A stretch of DNA of 64,000 nucleotides. Source: Lacunisphaera limnophila (lineage in GTDB: Bacteria; Verrucomicrobiota; Verrucomicrobiia; Opitutales; Opitutaceae). Under the pieces are notes generated by a model. That model saw nothing but the letters and a program-made list of their open reading frames with translations. It was not told where the DNA came from and did no database searches. Of the stretch, positions 35,620 to 46,203 are shown one piece after another. Location: NCBI RefSeq assembly GCF_001746835.1, contig NZ_CP016094.1, positions 3,921,501-3,985,500 of the forward strand. The letters are read 5' to 3'. Numbering within the stretch: position 1 is the stretch's first letter; the number at the start of each line of letters is the position of its first letter. The position numbers were made by a program, and so were the translations under genes.

Positions 35620-36297
35620 ATGTGCACCCGCTACACGCTGGCGGCTTCCCGCGCCGCGCTGGCCGCCCTGCACGCCGTCCTCGCCGACGCCCTCGCCGAG
35701 GACTGGACCCCGCGCTACAACGTGGCCCTGACGCAGCGTATGCCCGTCCTCACGCGCCGCGACGGCCGCGCCACCCTCGACCTGCTCGCGTTCGGCCTGC
35801 TCCCGCCGCCCCACCCCGACCGCCCCAAGCCCGCCCCCCTCGCCAACGCCCGGGCCGAAACCGTGCTCGAGAAACCCACCTTCCGCGGCGCCGTTCGCCA
35901 CCGCCGCTGCCTGGTCCCAGCCGACGGTTTCTACGAATTCGAGAAACAGGGCCGCACCCGCCTGCCCCATTACTTCACGTTGGCGGACCGCCGCCCCTTT
36001 TTCTTCGCCGGCCTCTGGGAACCCGCGACCGACCTCGCGCCCGCCAGCTTCTGCATCGTCACCACCACGCCGAACCCGCTGGTCGCCCCCGTCCACGATC
36101 GCATGCCCGTCATGCTCGGCCCCAACAGCGGTCCGGCCTGGCTCGGCGACGAGCCCCTCGACCCCGCCCGCCTCGCCCAACTCTGCCGCCCCCTCAATCC
36201 CGATCTCATGGCCACCCACCGCGTGGACTCGGCGGTAAACCACGTTCGCCACGAATCCCCCGACTGCATCGCCCCCGTCGCCGGATTGTCGGGTTAA
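35620..36297 (+). CDS. yedK: SRAP-family abasic-site DNA-protein crosslinker (YedK/HMCES)
   Basis: SOS-response-associated peptidase family protein of 225 aa that caps abasic sites in single-stranded DNA through its N-terminal cysteine. ATG 35620 is followed at once by Cys2 (MCTRYTLA), as required after Met removal, which decides the start. Other family motifs are PRYNVALTQRMPVL, NARAETVLEKPTFR, RRCLVPADGFYEFEKQG, and HDRMPVML containing the catalytic His. It lies three bases after the kinase stop. Confidence 0.92.
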   Translation: MCTRYTLAASRAALAALHAVLADALAEDWTPRYNVALTQRMPVLTRRDGRATLDLLAFGLLPPPHPDRPKPAPLANARAETVLEKPTFRGAVRHRRCLVPADGFYEFEKQGRTRLPHYFTLADRRPFFFAGLWEPATDLAPASFCIVTTTPNPLVAPVHDRMPVMLGPNSGPAWLGDEPLDPARLAQLCRPLNPDLMATHRVDSAVNHVRHESPDCIAPVAGLSG

Positions 36298-36427
36298 TGC
36301 GGGAGGCTCCCAGCCCCTTCGGATTTCAGTTTTAAGACCTCACGTTTCAGGTCTCTCCTCCAGCCCGCGTCCGCCATCCCCCTTTGCGCTTTACGAGCCC
36401 AACCCCACTCCCCACAACCTTGGGCTC

Positions 36428-36991
36428 GTGGCCACACCCCCGCAGCACGACGCCCAGAGCATCCACCAAGCGATTGACCGCGTTGCCTCCGCCATTGCCA
36501 CCCGCCACGCCGGCACCGAGCGTCTCCTGATCCTCGGCATCGCGAACGGCGGCATCGAGTTCGCCCGCCGCCTCGCCGCCCGCCTCAAGCAGGCCGGCCT
36601 GAAGCCGGGCACCGGCACCCTCGACACCTCCTTCCACCGGGACGACATCGGCGCCAACCCGATTCCGAAGGAACACGCCCCGACCCTCATCCCCCACGAC
36701 GTCAACGGCGCCACCGTCATCCTCGCCGACGACGTGCTTCACTCCGGCCGGACCCTGAAGGCCGCCCTGGACGAACTTTTCGACCACGGCCGCCCCACCG
36801 CCGTCGAGCTCGCCATCCTCGTGGACCGCGGCGGCCGCCTCCTCCCTTTCGCCGCCACCTACTGCGGCCTCACCCTCGCCGCCGGCCCCACTGAGAAAGT
36901 CCGCGTCCGCCTCGACCCCGCCGACCCGAAAAAAGACACCCTCGTCACCGAGCCCGCGAAAAAAGCGAAGCCCGCGCCGGCCCGCCCCTGA
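36428..36991 (+). CDS. pyrR: PyrR-type phosphoribosyltransferase (pyr regulator/uracil PRTase)
   Basis: Type I phosphoribosyltransferase of 187 aa at the head of a pyrR-pyrB-pyrC cluster. The PRPP-binding loop is VILADDVLHSGRTLKAAL (about 98-115). LLILGIANGGIEFARRLAARL and LDTSFHRDDI also match PyrR, which uses the LGIxxxG and xxRDD patterns. PyrR proteins regulate pyr mRNA in many bacteria and often have weak uracil phosphoribosyltransferase activity. I see no clear PyrR-binding attenuator in the 130 bp upstream. The start is GTG 36428; a Lys/Ala/Pro-rich tail ends the protein. Confidence 0.85.
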   Translation: MATPPQHDAQSIHQAIDRVASAIATRHAGTERLLILGIANGGIEFARRLAARLKQAGLKPGTGTLDTSFHRDDIGANPIPKEHAPTLIPHDVNGATVILADDVLHSGRTLKAALDELFDHGRPTAVELAILVDRGGRLLPFAATYCGLTLAAGPTEKVRVRLDPADPKKDTLVTEPAKKAKPAPARP

Positions 36992-37030
36992 CTTAAACTT
37001 AAACGTCCTCCTTAAACTCTCCCTTTCCCC

Positions 37031-37978
<948 letters not shown>

Positions 37979-38000
37979 TTTCCATCCCAAGCCAATTTCC

Positions 38001-38036
38001 CCGCGGATCACACGGATGAACACGGATAAAAACACC
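38001..38036. repeat. AT-rich direct-repeat motif in pyrB-pyrC gap
   Basis: CCGCGGATCACACGGATGAACACGGATAAAAACACC-like sequence, with CACGGAT repeated at 38011 and 38021, between pyrB and pyrC. It resembles short intergenic motifs seen elsewhere in this window (33204-33238). Function unknown. Confidence 0.35.
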
Positions 38037-38084
38037 GCCAGCATCCCTCCGCGACCATCCGCGTAACCCGCGGTAAATTTCCTC

Positions 38085-39374
38085 ATGCCTTCCCTGATCA
38101 TCAAAAACGGCCGCGTCATCGACCCGGCGTCCAAGCGCGACGCCAAGGGCGACGTCTTCATCGCCGACGGCAAATTCGTCAAGACCCTGACCCCCGCGCA
38201 GAAGAAGCAGGCCAAGGTCATCGACGCCAAGGGCCTCGTCGTGTGCCCGGGCCTCGTCGACATCCACGTCCACTTCCGCGAGCCCGGCCAGACCCACAAG
38301 GAGACCATCCTCACCGGCTCGCAGGCCGCCGCCGCCGGCGGGTTCACCACCGTGGTGTGCATGCCCAACACCTCCCCCGTCGTCGACAACGCCGGCACCG
38401 TCGCCCTCATCAAGTCCGTCGCCGCCGCCGCCCCCGTCCACGTCTACCCCACCGGCTGCATCACCGTCGGCATGAAGGGCCAGGCCCTCGCCCCCCACGG
38501 CTCCCTCCAGAAGGCCGGCGTCGTCGCCCTCACCGACGACGGCCTCTGCGTCCAGTCCAACGAGCTCATGCACCGCGCGGTCGAGTACGCCAAGATGTTC
38601 GGCCTCTCCATCCTCGACCACTGCCAGGACGAGTCCATGACCGAGAAGGCCGTGATGAACGAGGGCGTCGTCTCCACCCGCCTCGGCCTCAAGGGCTGGC
38701 CCCACGCCGCCGAGGACATCATCGTCGCCCGCAACATCATCCTCTCCCGCTACACCGGCGCGCACATCCACATGCAGCACATCAGCTCGGCGCACTCCGT
38801 CGAGCTCATGCGCCAGGCGAAGAAGGACGGCATCAACGTCACCGCCGAGGCCACGCCGCACCACATCGCCTTCACCGAGGACGCGCTCGCCACCTACGAC
38901 ACGCATTTCAAGATGAACCCGCCGCTCCGCACCGAGACCGACCGCCTCGCCATCATCGGCGGCCTGCGCGACGGCACGCTGGACTGCATCGGCACCGACC
39001 ACGCCCCCCACGCCCCCGAGGAGAAGGACAAGGAATTCGACTACGCGCCCAACGGCATCATCGGCCTCGAGACCGCCCTGCCCGTGTGCCTCGATATCCT
39101 CGTCAAGAAATCCAAATTTCAGCTCAGCCACGTCATCGACCTGATGACCCGCAAGGCCGCCGACATCCTGAAGCTCCCCGCCGGCACCCTCACCCCCGGT
39201 GCCTGCGCCGACGTGTGCATCTTCGACCCGGGCGAGGCCTGGCTCTACAACACCTACGGCGCCTTCTCGAAGTCCATCAACTCCCCCTGGGACAAGCAGA
39301 CCCTCACCGGTCGCGTGAAAACCACCATAGTCTCCGGCCAGGTCGTCTACCAAAACGGCAAGATGCTGGTGTGA
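38085..39374 (+). CDS. pyrC: Dihydroorotase
   Basis: Zinc amidohydrolase closing carbamoyl aspartate to dihydroorotate (429 aa, type I/III length). The N-terminal LIIKNGRVIDPASKRDAKGD is followed by the metal-binding DIHVHFREPGQTHKET, VCMPNTSPVVD, HCQDESMTEKAVMNEG, HMQHISSAHSVELM, TAEATPHHIAFTEDA, KMNPPLRTETDR and GTDHAPHAPEEKDKEFDYAPNG (catalytic Asp). All family motifs are intact, so it is an active enzyme rather than a PyrX-type dead homologue. ATG 38085. Confidence 0.96.
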   Translation: MPSLIIKNGRVIDPASKRDAKGDVFIADGKFVKTLTPAQKKQAKVIDAKGLVVCPGLVDIHVHFREPGQTHKETILTGSQAAAAGGFTTVVCMPNTSPVVDNAGTVALIKSVAAAAPVHVYPTGCITVGMKGQALAPHGSLQKAGVVALTDDGLCVQSNELMHRAVEYAKMFGLSILDHCQDESMTEKAVMNEGVVSTRLGLKGWPHAAEDIIVARNIILSRYTGAHIHMQHISSAHSVELMRQAKKDGINVTAEATPHHIAFTEDALATYDTHFKMNPPLRTETDRLAIIGGLRDGTLDCIGTDHAPHAPEEKDKEFDYAPNGIIGLETALPVCLDILVKKSKFQLSHVIDLMTRKAADILKLPAGTLTPGACADVCIFDPGEAWLYNTYGAFSKSINSPWDKQTLTGRVKTTIVSGQVVYQNGKMLV

Positions 39375-39555
39375 GCCTGGAGCCGCCGCCACGGGTAAAC
39401 CGGGGGCCGCGGCCCAAGCTACTGGTGCAAAGTGGCGCCCGCGCCGTCTTCGCGTTGCGTGATTTCCCCGTTTAGCGCCCTCATCCTTGGTGTCGCTCCA
39501 CTCCACGCTCGCCCGCTCGTTTCTGATCCGTCACGATTCACCAAACGCGATTACC

Positions 39556-39972
39556 ATGTTTGTCAGTCCATACGAAAAAGTGGGAGGGCTGGTGTGGTTT
39601 CCTCGCATGCTCCGGAAGATCCGGTTGCGCGCCGAGGGCCGGCTGCCCGAGGAATACCACGCCTACATGGGCCTCGGCTTCGATCGCCGGTGTTTGCGGT
39701 TCCTGCGGATCGAGCATGAGGCGCTGGTCGCCCGCGTCCTGGCGGGCGGTTCCGATGATGAGATCCTCGAATGGGCTTGCACCCACGGCCATCGCCCAAG
39801 CGAGACCGAGATCCTCGTGTGGAACGAGTATATGATCAAACGGGGCTGGCGGGATACCGATGCCCCCGCCAGCGAGTTCCCCGAATACAAGGAGCAGTAC
39901 GGCCTGGGACATCGCAGCGATATCCTGACGTTCTTCGATTTCTATGAGGTGGATGAAGGCAGAAGGCCCTGA
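39556..39972 (+). CDS. DUF5069 domain protein
   Basis: 138-aa soluble protein that I recognise as DUF5069: SPYEKVGGLVWFPRMLRKIR, EEYHAYMGLGFDRRCLRFLR, DEILEWACTHGHRPSETEIL and VWNEYMIKRGWRD. The family is widespread in Verrucomicrobia and Planctomycetes; no function is known to me. The start is ATG 39556; the frame is open 23 codons further up without similarity. It lies between pyrC and a PH-domain gene. Confidence 0.82.
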   Translation: MFVSPYEKVGGLVWFPRMLRKIRLRAEGRLPEEYHAYMGLGFDRRCLRFLRIEHEALVARVLAGGSDDEILEWACTHGHRPSETEILVWNEYMIKRGWRDTDAPASEFPEYKEQYGLGHRSDILTFFDFYEVDEGRRP

Positions 39973-40047
39973 ACCGCACCGGGCCCAGGCGCCCCATCCC
40001 CTCGCCCCGGCCCACTCGCGGGGACGGGACGTGGGGTCCCGCCCATC

Positions 40048-40485
40048 ATGCGCCCGATGAAAACCGTGTACCCCACGCGGGTAGATACCTGGCTCGCCTG
40101 CCTCCTCATCGGCGCACCGCTGTTCGCCGTCACCCTGGGGCTCTTTACCCTCACCTACTCGATCGGCGCCGGCGTCGTGGTGATAGCAACCGGCCTGCTC
40201 GTCGGCGGAATGATCGCCGCCCTGACCCTCCCGTGCCGCTACACGCTGTCTAACGAATCATTGAAAATTCAATCCGGCCTGATCGAAGAGGAAGTGCCGC
40301 TGCGCGCTATCCGCGGCGTCGAAAAAACCATCTCCCTGTTCGGCGCCCCGGGCCTGTCCCTCCGCCGAGTGAAGGTCACCTTGCAGGAAGGTTCGCGCGT
40401 GATTTCCCCAGAAAATCGAGACGCCTTCATCGCTGACCTCGAAGCCAGACTTCATCCCAAAAACCACCGCGATCCCTCGGTTTAG
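40048..40485 (+). CDS. Small membrane protein with bacterial PH-like domain
   Basis: 145-aa protein with two N-terminal helices (WLACLLIGAPLFAVTLGLFT and GAGVVVIATGLLVGGMIAAL) followed by a PH-like beta domain (YTLSNESLKIQSGLIEEEVPLRAIRGVEKT) and RRVKVTLQEG, then ...NRDAFIADLEARL. This is the usual form of bacterial PH (DUF304/YdbT-like) membrane proteins. The role is unknown. A second ATG nine bases downstream is an alternative start. Confidence 0.75.
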   Translation: MRPMKTVYPTRVDTWLACLLIGAPLFAVTLGLFTLTYSIGAGVVVIATGLLVGGMIAALTLPCRYTLSNESLKIQSGLIEEEVPLRAIRGVEKTISLFGAPGLSLRRVKVTLQEGSRVISPENRDAFIADLEARLHPKNHRDPSV

Positions 40486-40523
40486 CTTTTGCGCTTTTTG
40501 CGTTTTTAGCGGCCAATCCCCCC

Positions 40524-40918
40524 ATGCCCGCAGCCCGCCTCACCGCCTCACCGCCTCCGCGCCCGTCCTGCTCGTCCGCGATGTCGTCGCCGCGGCCCAC
40601 CACTACCGCGACGCCCTCGGCTTCGCCTACGACCGCTTCTGGGGCGAGCCGCCGAATTTCGTCATCCTCCGCCGCGACGGCCTCCAGCTGATGCTGAGCC
40701 AGGCCCCGGCCAACGCGATCCTCACGCCGCACTGGAAAGTCAATCATGGCATGTGGAACGCTTATTTTTGGGTGAACGATGTCGACGCCCTTCACGCCGA
40801 GTTCACCCAGCGCGGCGCCAGGATCGACTACGGCCTCGGCAACAAGCCCTACGGCATCCGTGAATTCGGCGTCCAGGACCTCGACGGTCACGACCTCGCC
40901 TTCGGCCAGCCGGCCTGA
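40524..40918 (+). pseudogene. VOC/glyoxalase-like protein disrupted by an 8-bp tandem duplication
   Basis: A glyoxalase/bleomycin-resistance-type domain (VLLVRDVVAAAHHYRDALGF, then FVILRRDGLQLMLSQ, AYFWVNDVDALHAEFTQRGA, EFGVQDLDGHDLAFGQ) is clear but has no start in frame. The natural ATG at 40524 (MPAARLTA) is in another frame. CTCACCGC occurs twice in tandem (40539-40546, 40547-40554). Removing one copy joins MPAARLTASAPVLLVRD in one frame and gives a 128-aa protein. The gene is therefore inactivated or switched by slipped-strand duplication, unless the extra copy is a sequencing error. Only the last 75 residues could be made from an internal ATG (40691). Confidence 0.8.
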
Positions 40919-40936
40919 TTACGCCGCGGCGAAACC

Positions 40937-41362
40937 TTATTTCGGCGCCACGCTCTGGTCGTGCAGCTTGGCCGCCTCGACCACCGTCTTCACCAGCTCC
41001 GGCAGGGACACCGGCTTCAGCAGATAACGGTACAGCGCCGCCTCATTCACGCTGCGCAGCAGCATCTCGGGCTTCATGTAGCCGGTGACGAGCACCCGCT
41101 GCATATCCGGATATTCCTCCCGCGCATCCACCAGGAAACTCAGGCCATTGCCGCCCGGCATCAGGTGGTCCGAGACCACGACCTTGAAGGCCCGCTTGTG
41201 CAGCAAAAAGCCGGCTTCCTTGGCACTGGTCGCCGCCGCCACGTCGAAAAACGGGGACAACGCCTCCGCATACAGGTCGAGCAAGGGCTTCTCGTCATCC
41301 ACCAGGAGGACAGCCCCGCGCGAAGATTTGGGGGCTTCCGGGGTCGGGTTCTCCATGGTCAT
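40937..41362 (-). CDS. Single-domain response regulator
   Basis: Receiver-only protein of 141 aa: GAVLLVDDEKPLLDLY (acidic pair), phospho-acceptor Asp65 in VVVSDHLMPGGNG, RVLVTGYMKPE (Thr), and YLLKPVSLPELVKTV (Lys). No output domain is present, so it acts by protein contact or phosphotransfer. The hybrid kinase at 33748-35616 is a candidate partner, but this is not shown. Start ATG 41362 or 41356; no clear RBS. Confidence 0.85.
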   Translation of the reverse strand: MTMENPTPEAPKSSRGAVLLVDDEKPLLDLYAEALSPFFDVAAATSAKEAGFLLHKRAFKVVVSDHLMPGGNGLSFLVDAREEYPDMQRVLVTGYMKPEMLLRSVNEAALYRYLLKPVSLPELVKTVVEAAKLHDQSVAPK

Positions 41363-41485
41363 GCCCCGGCATGCTGGAAGTGCTTTACCGCATGGCAAAC
41401 CCAAATGCGGCTATTCGCCCCTATCCACCTGCGGGGCCGATGATTGCTTGCCACTGGCCCGGCGAAATTTATTCGTAAGGGAGGA

Positions 41486-42514
41486 ATGGACAACGTTGAC
41501 CTGCATGCCGCTGCCCGCCGGGGCAGTTTCGCCGAGTTTCCGCCGGACTATCTCTCCGCGGCCAGCCTCACGGCGCGCAACGCCTCCGGCAACACCCCCC
41601 TGCATATCGCGGCCAAATACGGCCACCTCGGCCAGCTCCCGGCCGCCGTCCTCACCCCCGCCCTGCTGCTCGTCAAGAACGACGCCGGCTACACCCCCCT
41701 TCACCTCGCCGCCCGCGAGGGCACCCTCACCGAGTTTCCCGCGGCCCTGCTCACCCGCGACTATCTGCTCACCCGCTCCAACAGCGGCCTGACCCCTCTC
41801 CACCAGGCCGCCGCCGCCGGCCACCTCGACCAGCTGCCCACGGGCCTGCTCACCCTCGATCTCGTGCTCACCAAGACCGATTCCGGCAACAGCCTCCTCC
41901 ACGAGGCGGCCGAAAACGGCGCCCTCGATCGCTTCCCCGCTCAATTTCTCACGCACGCCACCCTCGTCTCCCCCAACATCAGCGGCGAGACCGTCCTCCA
42001 CACCGCCGCCCTCAACGGCCATCTCGACCAGATCCCGCCCCACTTCCTCACCGCCGAGACCCTCCTGCAGAAGACCGCCAACCACGACACCTGCCTCCAC
42101 GCCGCCGCCATCGCCGGCCACCTCGACCAGATCCCCCCTGAGGTCCTCACCCACGACCACCTCGTCCTCGCCAGCAAGTCCGGCCACACCCCGATCCATG
42201 CTGCCGCCGAGTCCGGCTTCCTCGGCCAGATCCCCCGCGAGCGCCTGACCCTCGACCTGCTCATCTCCCGCAACGACTTTGGCGACACCCCCCTCCACGC
42301 CGCCGCCGTCGAGGGCCACCTGAAGGATGTCCCCCGCGAATTCCTGAACCGCGCCACGCTCATGATCCGCAACTACACCGGCGGAACCCCCATCGGCGCC
42401 GCCATCCACAACGGCCACGCCGACCAGTTGCCCGAGGAGTTCCGCCCCAAGCCGCCCACCCCCTTTCAGAAGTTTCTGTACCGCACCGGTTTTTCCCGCC
42501 CGCCCTACTCCTGA
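41486..42514 (+). CDS. Ankyrin-repeat protein with ten regular 33-aa units
   Basis: 342-aa protein made almost entirely of ankyrin-like units of exactly 33 residues, each running TPLHxAAxxGHLDQxP followed by a conserved LT and a strand-like LL. TPLH and GHL are the ankyrin core. The second helix carries an unusual conserved DQ(I/L)P..(F/V)LT signature. The start at ATG 41486 follows GGGAGGA closely. There is no signal peptide, so it is probably a cytoplasmic protein-binding scaffold; the partner is unknown. The last unit (TPIGAAIHNGHADQLP) is followed by a basic Pro-rich tail (KPPTPFQKFLYRTGF). The repeats are divergent enough to be old rather than freshly amplified. Confidence 0.82.
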   Translation: MDNVDLHAAARRGSFAEFPPDYLSAASLTARNASGNTPLHIAAKYGHLGQLPAAVLTPALLLVKNDAGYTPLHLAAREGTLTEFPAALLTRDYLLTRSNSGLTPLHQAAAAGHLDQLPTGLLTLDLVLTKTDSGNSLLHEAAENGALDRFPAQFLTHATLVSPNISGETVLHTAALNGHLDQIPPHFLTAETLLQKTANHDTCLHAAAIAGHLDQIPPEVLTHDHLVLASKSGHTPIHAAAESGFLGQIPRERLTLDLLISRNDFGDTPLHAAAVEGHLKDVPREFLNRATLMIRNYTGGTPIGAAIHNGHADQLPEEFRPKPPTPFQKFLYRTGFSRPPYS

Positions 42515-42563
42515 ACCGGCCGGAAACCGGTCCTGTGCATATCTTGGCTGAAACGAGTGATAA

Positions 42564-43904
<1,341 letters not shown>

Positions 43905-43964
43905 GGCGCACCCTTTACGGGACGGTACTACCCCGCCGCCCCGTAAGTACACACACAGCAAGGA

Positions 43965-43996
43965 AAGGCCGGACGCCGCAAGGCGCCCGGCCTTTT
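43965..43996 (+). terminator. Intrinsic terminator after eno
   Basis: AAGGCCGGACGCC (43965-43977) and GGCGCCCGGCCTT (43982-43994) form a 13-bp stem with one mismatch and a GCAA tetraloop, running into TTTT. Confidence 0.85.
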
Positions 43997-44008
43997 CCAT
44001 TTTAGTTT

Positions 44009-44025
44009 TGTAGGGCGGAGTCGCC
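44009..44025 (+). repeat. Half-copy of the TGTAGGGCGGG repeat family
   Basis: TGTAGGGCGGAGTCGCC, matching the left end of the REPIN-like elements at 53731 and 60170, with no matching inverted partner nearby. It lies 13 bp after the eno terminator. Confidence 0.45.
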
Positions 44026-44092
44026 CGGAACCATTTCCTCCCGCCGCCATCTCACCCTTGCCCGGCCCGCGCCAACACCCCAACCTCATTCC

Positions 44093-44581
44093 GTGCCCGC
44101 TCATCCCCGCTTTCTCCTGTCCTGCCTCTGCGCCATCGCCCTTCCCGCCCTGCTGGCCGCAGCCGAGCCCACGCCCGCGCCCCCGGCCGAGCCCAAACCC
44201 GCCGTCGCGCCCGCCGCCGACCAGCCGCTCGTCCTGCCCAAGCTCGAGGTCACGGCCCAGCGAACCAAGCAAATCGACAAGGATCTCAAGCGCCTCGACA
44301 AGATGATCAACCGCGAGCGCAAAAAAGTGAAGGCCACCGACCTCGACAAGGCCCTCAACAACGAGAAGGTCTCGAGCGCCGCCGCCATCTTCGGCGGCAA
44401 CTCCGCCACCCACCTCTCCGCCGTCGCCGCCAGCCGCGTCATGCTCATGGAGCAGGAACGCATGGTCCTCGAGGCCATGAAACGCCCCGCCACCCTCGAG
44501 GAACGCGCCATGATGGACGCCGAGATCGAGCAGCTCCGCCTCACCCGCCGCAACCTCGACGACCCCGCCGCCCAGCGGTGA
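44093..44581 (+). CDS. Small secreted protein of unknown function
   Basis: 162-aa protein with an N-terminal signal (FLLSCLCAIALPALLAAAEP), a Pro/Ala linker, the segment LVLPKLEVTAQR, then a charged, probably helical region (DLKRLDKMINRERKKVKATD and MLMEQERMVLEAMKRPATLE). The LPKLEVTAQR piece resembles the stretch that precedes the plug of TonB-dependent receptors in this lineage, but no barrel follows. I do not know the family. The start GTG 44093 is the only one giving a full signal peptide. It lies between eno and the REP-like element at 44592. Confidence 0.65.
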   Translation: MPAHPRFLLSCLCAIALPALLAAAEPTPAPPAEPKPAVAPAADQPLVLPKLEVTAQRTKQIDKDLKRLDKMINRERKKVKATDLDKALNNEKVSSAAAIFGGNSATHLSAVAASRVMLMEQERMVLEAMKRPATLEERAMMDAEIEQLRLTRRNLDDPAAQR

Positions 44582-44591
44582 AGCGAGTGGT

Positions 44592-44645
44592 CCACGGCGA
44601 GGTCGCCGTGGCTCCAGATTATGGCGTGCGGGCGACCCCGCCCGC
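44592..44645. repeat. Paired hairpin element, REP-like
   Basis: CCACGGCGA/TCGCCGTGG (44592-44611) and GCGGGC/GCCCGC (44628-44645) form two adjacent hairpins in the gap between the secreted-protein gene and rlmI. This is the same layout as the other REP-like elements in the window, but with different hairpin sequence. Confidence 0.5.
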
Positions 44646-44652
44646 GGGGTTA

Positions 44653-45825
44653 TCACTCCACCCGCAGCACATACCCCCGCAAGTACTCGCTCTCCGGCAT
44701 CGTCACGAGCACCGGGTGATCCGCCGGCTGGTGACAGAATTCCAGCACGTGCACGCGCCGCTTGGCGTCCGCCGCCGCCTCGCCGATCACCTCGCGCAGC
44801 TGCGTGTCCTGCATGTGGTGCGAGCAGGTGTACGTCGCCAGCACGCCACCCGGCGTGAGCGACTTCATCGCCCGCAAATTCAGTTCCTTGTACCCACGCA
44901 TCGCGCCGTCGAGGGCGCTCTTCGACTTCGCGAAGGGTGGCGGATCCAGCACGATCAGGTCCCACGCCGCCGGTTCGTCGCGCTTCGCGGTGAACCAGTC
45001 GAACACGTTCGCGCCCTGGAAATCCGCCTGCACGTCGTTGCGCTCGGCGTTCTTCTTCGCCTGCGAGACCGCGTCAAACGCGCTGTCCAAGCCCAGCACC
45101 CGCGTCGCGCCGGCCTTCGCGCAGTGCAGCGCGAACGAGCCCTGGTTGCAGAACGCATCCAGCACCCGCCGCCCGGCCGCGTATTTCGCCACGACCGCAT
45201 GCTGCGCGCGCTGGTCGAGGTAGAACCCCGTCTTCTGCCCGTTCTGCAGGTCGAGCCAGTAGTCGAAGCCGTCGATGGTCACCCACCGCGGCTCCCACGC
45301 CGCGCCCGTCCGCGTGTGCACCTCGCTCGCGAGGCCCTCGAGCTTGCGGATGTTCGCATCGTTCCGGAAAATAATCTCCGTCGCCCCCGTCAGCTCCGCC
45401 AGCAGGTCGCCGATGAGACCGCTGCGCTGCTCCATCGCCAGCGTCTGGATCTGCGCCACCAGCGTGTCGCCGAACTGGTCCACCACCACGCCCGGCAGAT
45501 CATCCGACTCGCTCCACACCAGCCGCTGAAACGCCTGGTGCGGGAGGGGCTTTGCGCCCCGACGTTCCACCGCCCGCGTGATCGCGCCCCGCAAATACGC
45601 CTCATCAAGCTCGACGCGCTCCCGGCTCAGCCGCCGCCACACGATCTGCGACTTGCTGTTGTAGATGCCCGTGCCGATGAAACGGTTCGTCCGGTCACGC
45701 AGTTCCACGACCGCGCCATCCTGCTCGGCGGGCAGCAGGGCCTCGCATTCGTTGGCAAACACCCAGGGGTGGCCGCCGAGGACGCGGGAATTGGCATTGG
45801 GCTTGAGCTTCAGGCTGGCAGACAT
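44653..45825 (-). CDS. rlmI: Class I rRNA large-subunit methyltransferase (RlmI-like)
   Basis: S-adenosylmethionine-dependent RNA cytosine-C5 methyltransferase of 390 aa with an N-terminal PUA domain (SLKLKPNANSRVLGGHPWVF). A middle RNA-binding part is followed by a Rossmann domain (VLDAFCNQGSFALHCAKAGA, LGLDSAFDAVSQAKKNAERN) and the catalytic LIVLDPPPFAKSKSA. The TCSHHMQD segment near the C-terminus is typical of the RlmI/YwbD group. The exact rRNA position is inferred from E. coli RlmI (C1962) and may differ. Single gene, ATG 45825. Confidence 0.88.
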   Translation of the reverse strand: MSASLKLKPNANSRVLGGHPWVFANECEALLPAEQDGAVVELRDRTNRFIGTGIYNSKSQIVWRRLSRERVELDEAYLRGAITRAVERRGAKPLPHQAFQRLVWSESDDLPGVVVDQFGDTLVAQIQTLAMEQRSGLIGDLLAELTGATEIIFRNDANIRKLEGLASEVHTRTGAAWEPRWVTIDGFDYWLDLQNGQKTGFYLDQRAQHAVVAKYAAGRRVLDAFCNQGSFALHCAKAGATRVLGLDSAFDAVSQAKKNAERNDVQADFQGANVFDWFTAKRDEPAAWDLIVLDPPPFAKSKSALDGAMRGYKELNLRAMKSLTPGGVLATYTCSHHMQDTQLREVIGEAAADAKRRVHVLEFCHQPADHPVLVTMPESEYLRGYVLRVE

Positions 45826-45955
45826 GTCCGGACTGTTTCCGGCTTACCGGGCCCTGGGAAGCAAAAACCCCGCCCCAAGGTGGAACCCGGCCTCCGGACG
45901 GGTTTGCCTAGCCCCAGGCAGCCTAACGACGTCCCGCGCCGCAACCTGCCGTCGC

Positions 45956-46159
45956 TCAGTTCAGGTGAAAATAGCACAGCCCGCTCGGTGGGCTCACGCG
46001 CGGCGAAGAGTCCTGCCCCTCGGTAACCCGCACCTGCACCAAACGGTCCGACGACCAATCCGCCGCCTCCACCGGAGGCTGGTGCCGCCACGCCCGCCAC
46101 AGGTCGGCCAGCACGATGCCGGCATCCGCCTTCAGCTTGGCCATCACGGGGTCTTTCAT
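45956..46159 (-). CDS. Small hypothetical protein
   Basis: Possible 67-aa protein (MKDPVMAKLKADAGIVLADL, then WRAWRHQPPVEAADW) starting at ATG 46159 with GAGAGAGG just upstream. No known family or hydrophobic segment. It follows the small membrane ORF at 46204 after 44 bp on the same strand, so the two may form a unit. Coding status rests on RBS and position only. Confidence 0.4.
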   Translation of the reverse strand: MKDPVMAKLKADAGIVLADLWRAWRHQPPVEAADWSSDRLVQVRVTEGQDSSPRVSPPSGLCYFHLN

Positions 46160-46203
46160 ACCTCTCTCCATCGTCTCATTCCACCCTCGGCTTGAGCCGG
46201 ATT

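Noticed and set aside
33361-36252. 963-codon open frame on the minus strand opposite the hybrid kinase
   Set aside because: Antisense shadow of the kinase and SRAP genes; low-complexity Gly/Glu/Ala translation.
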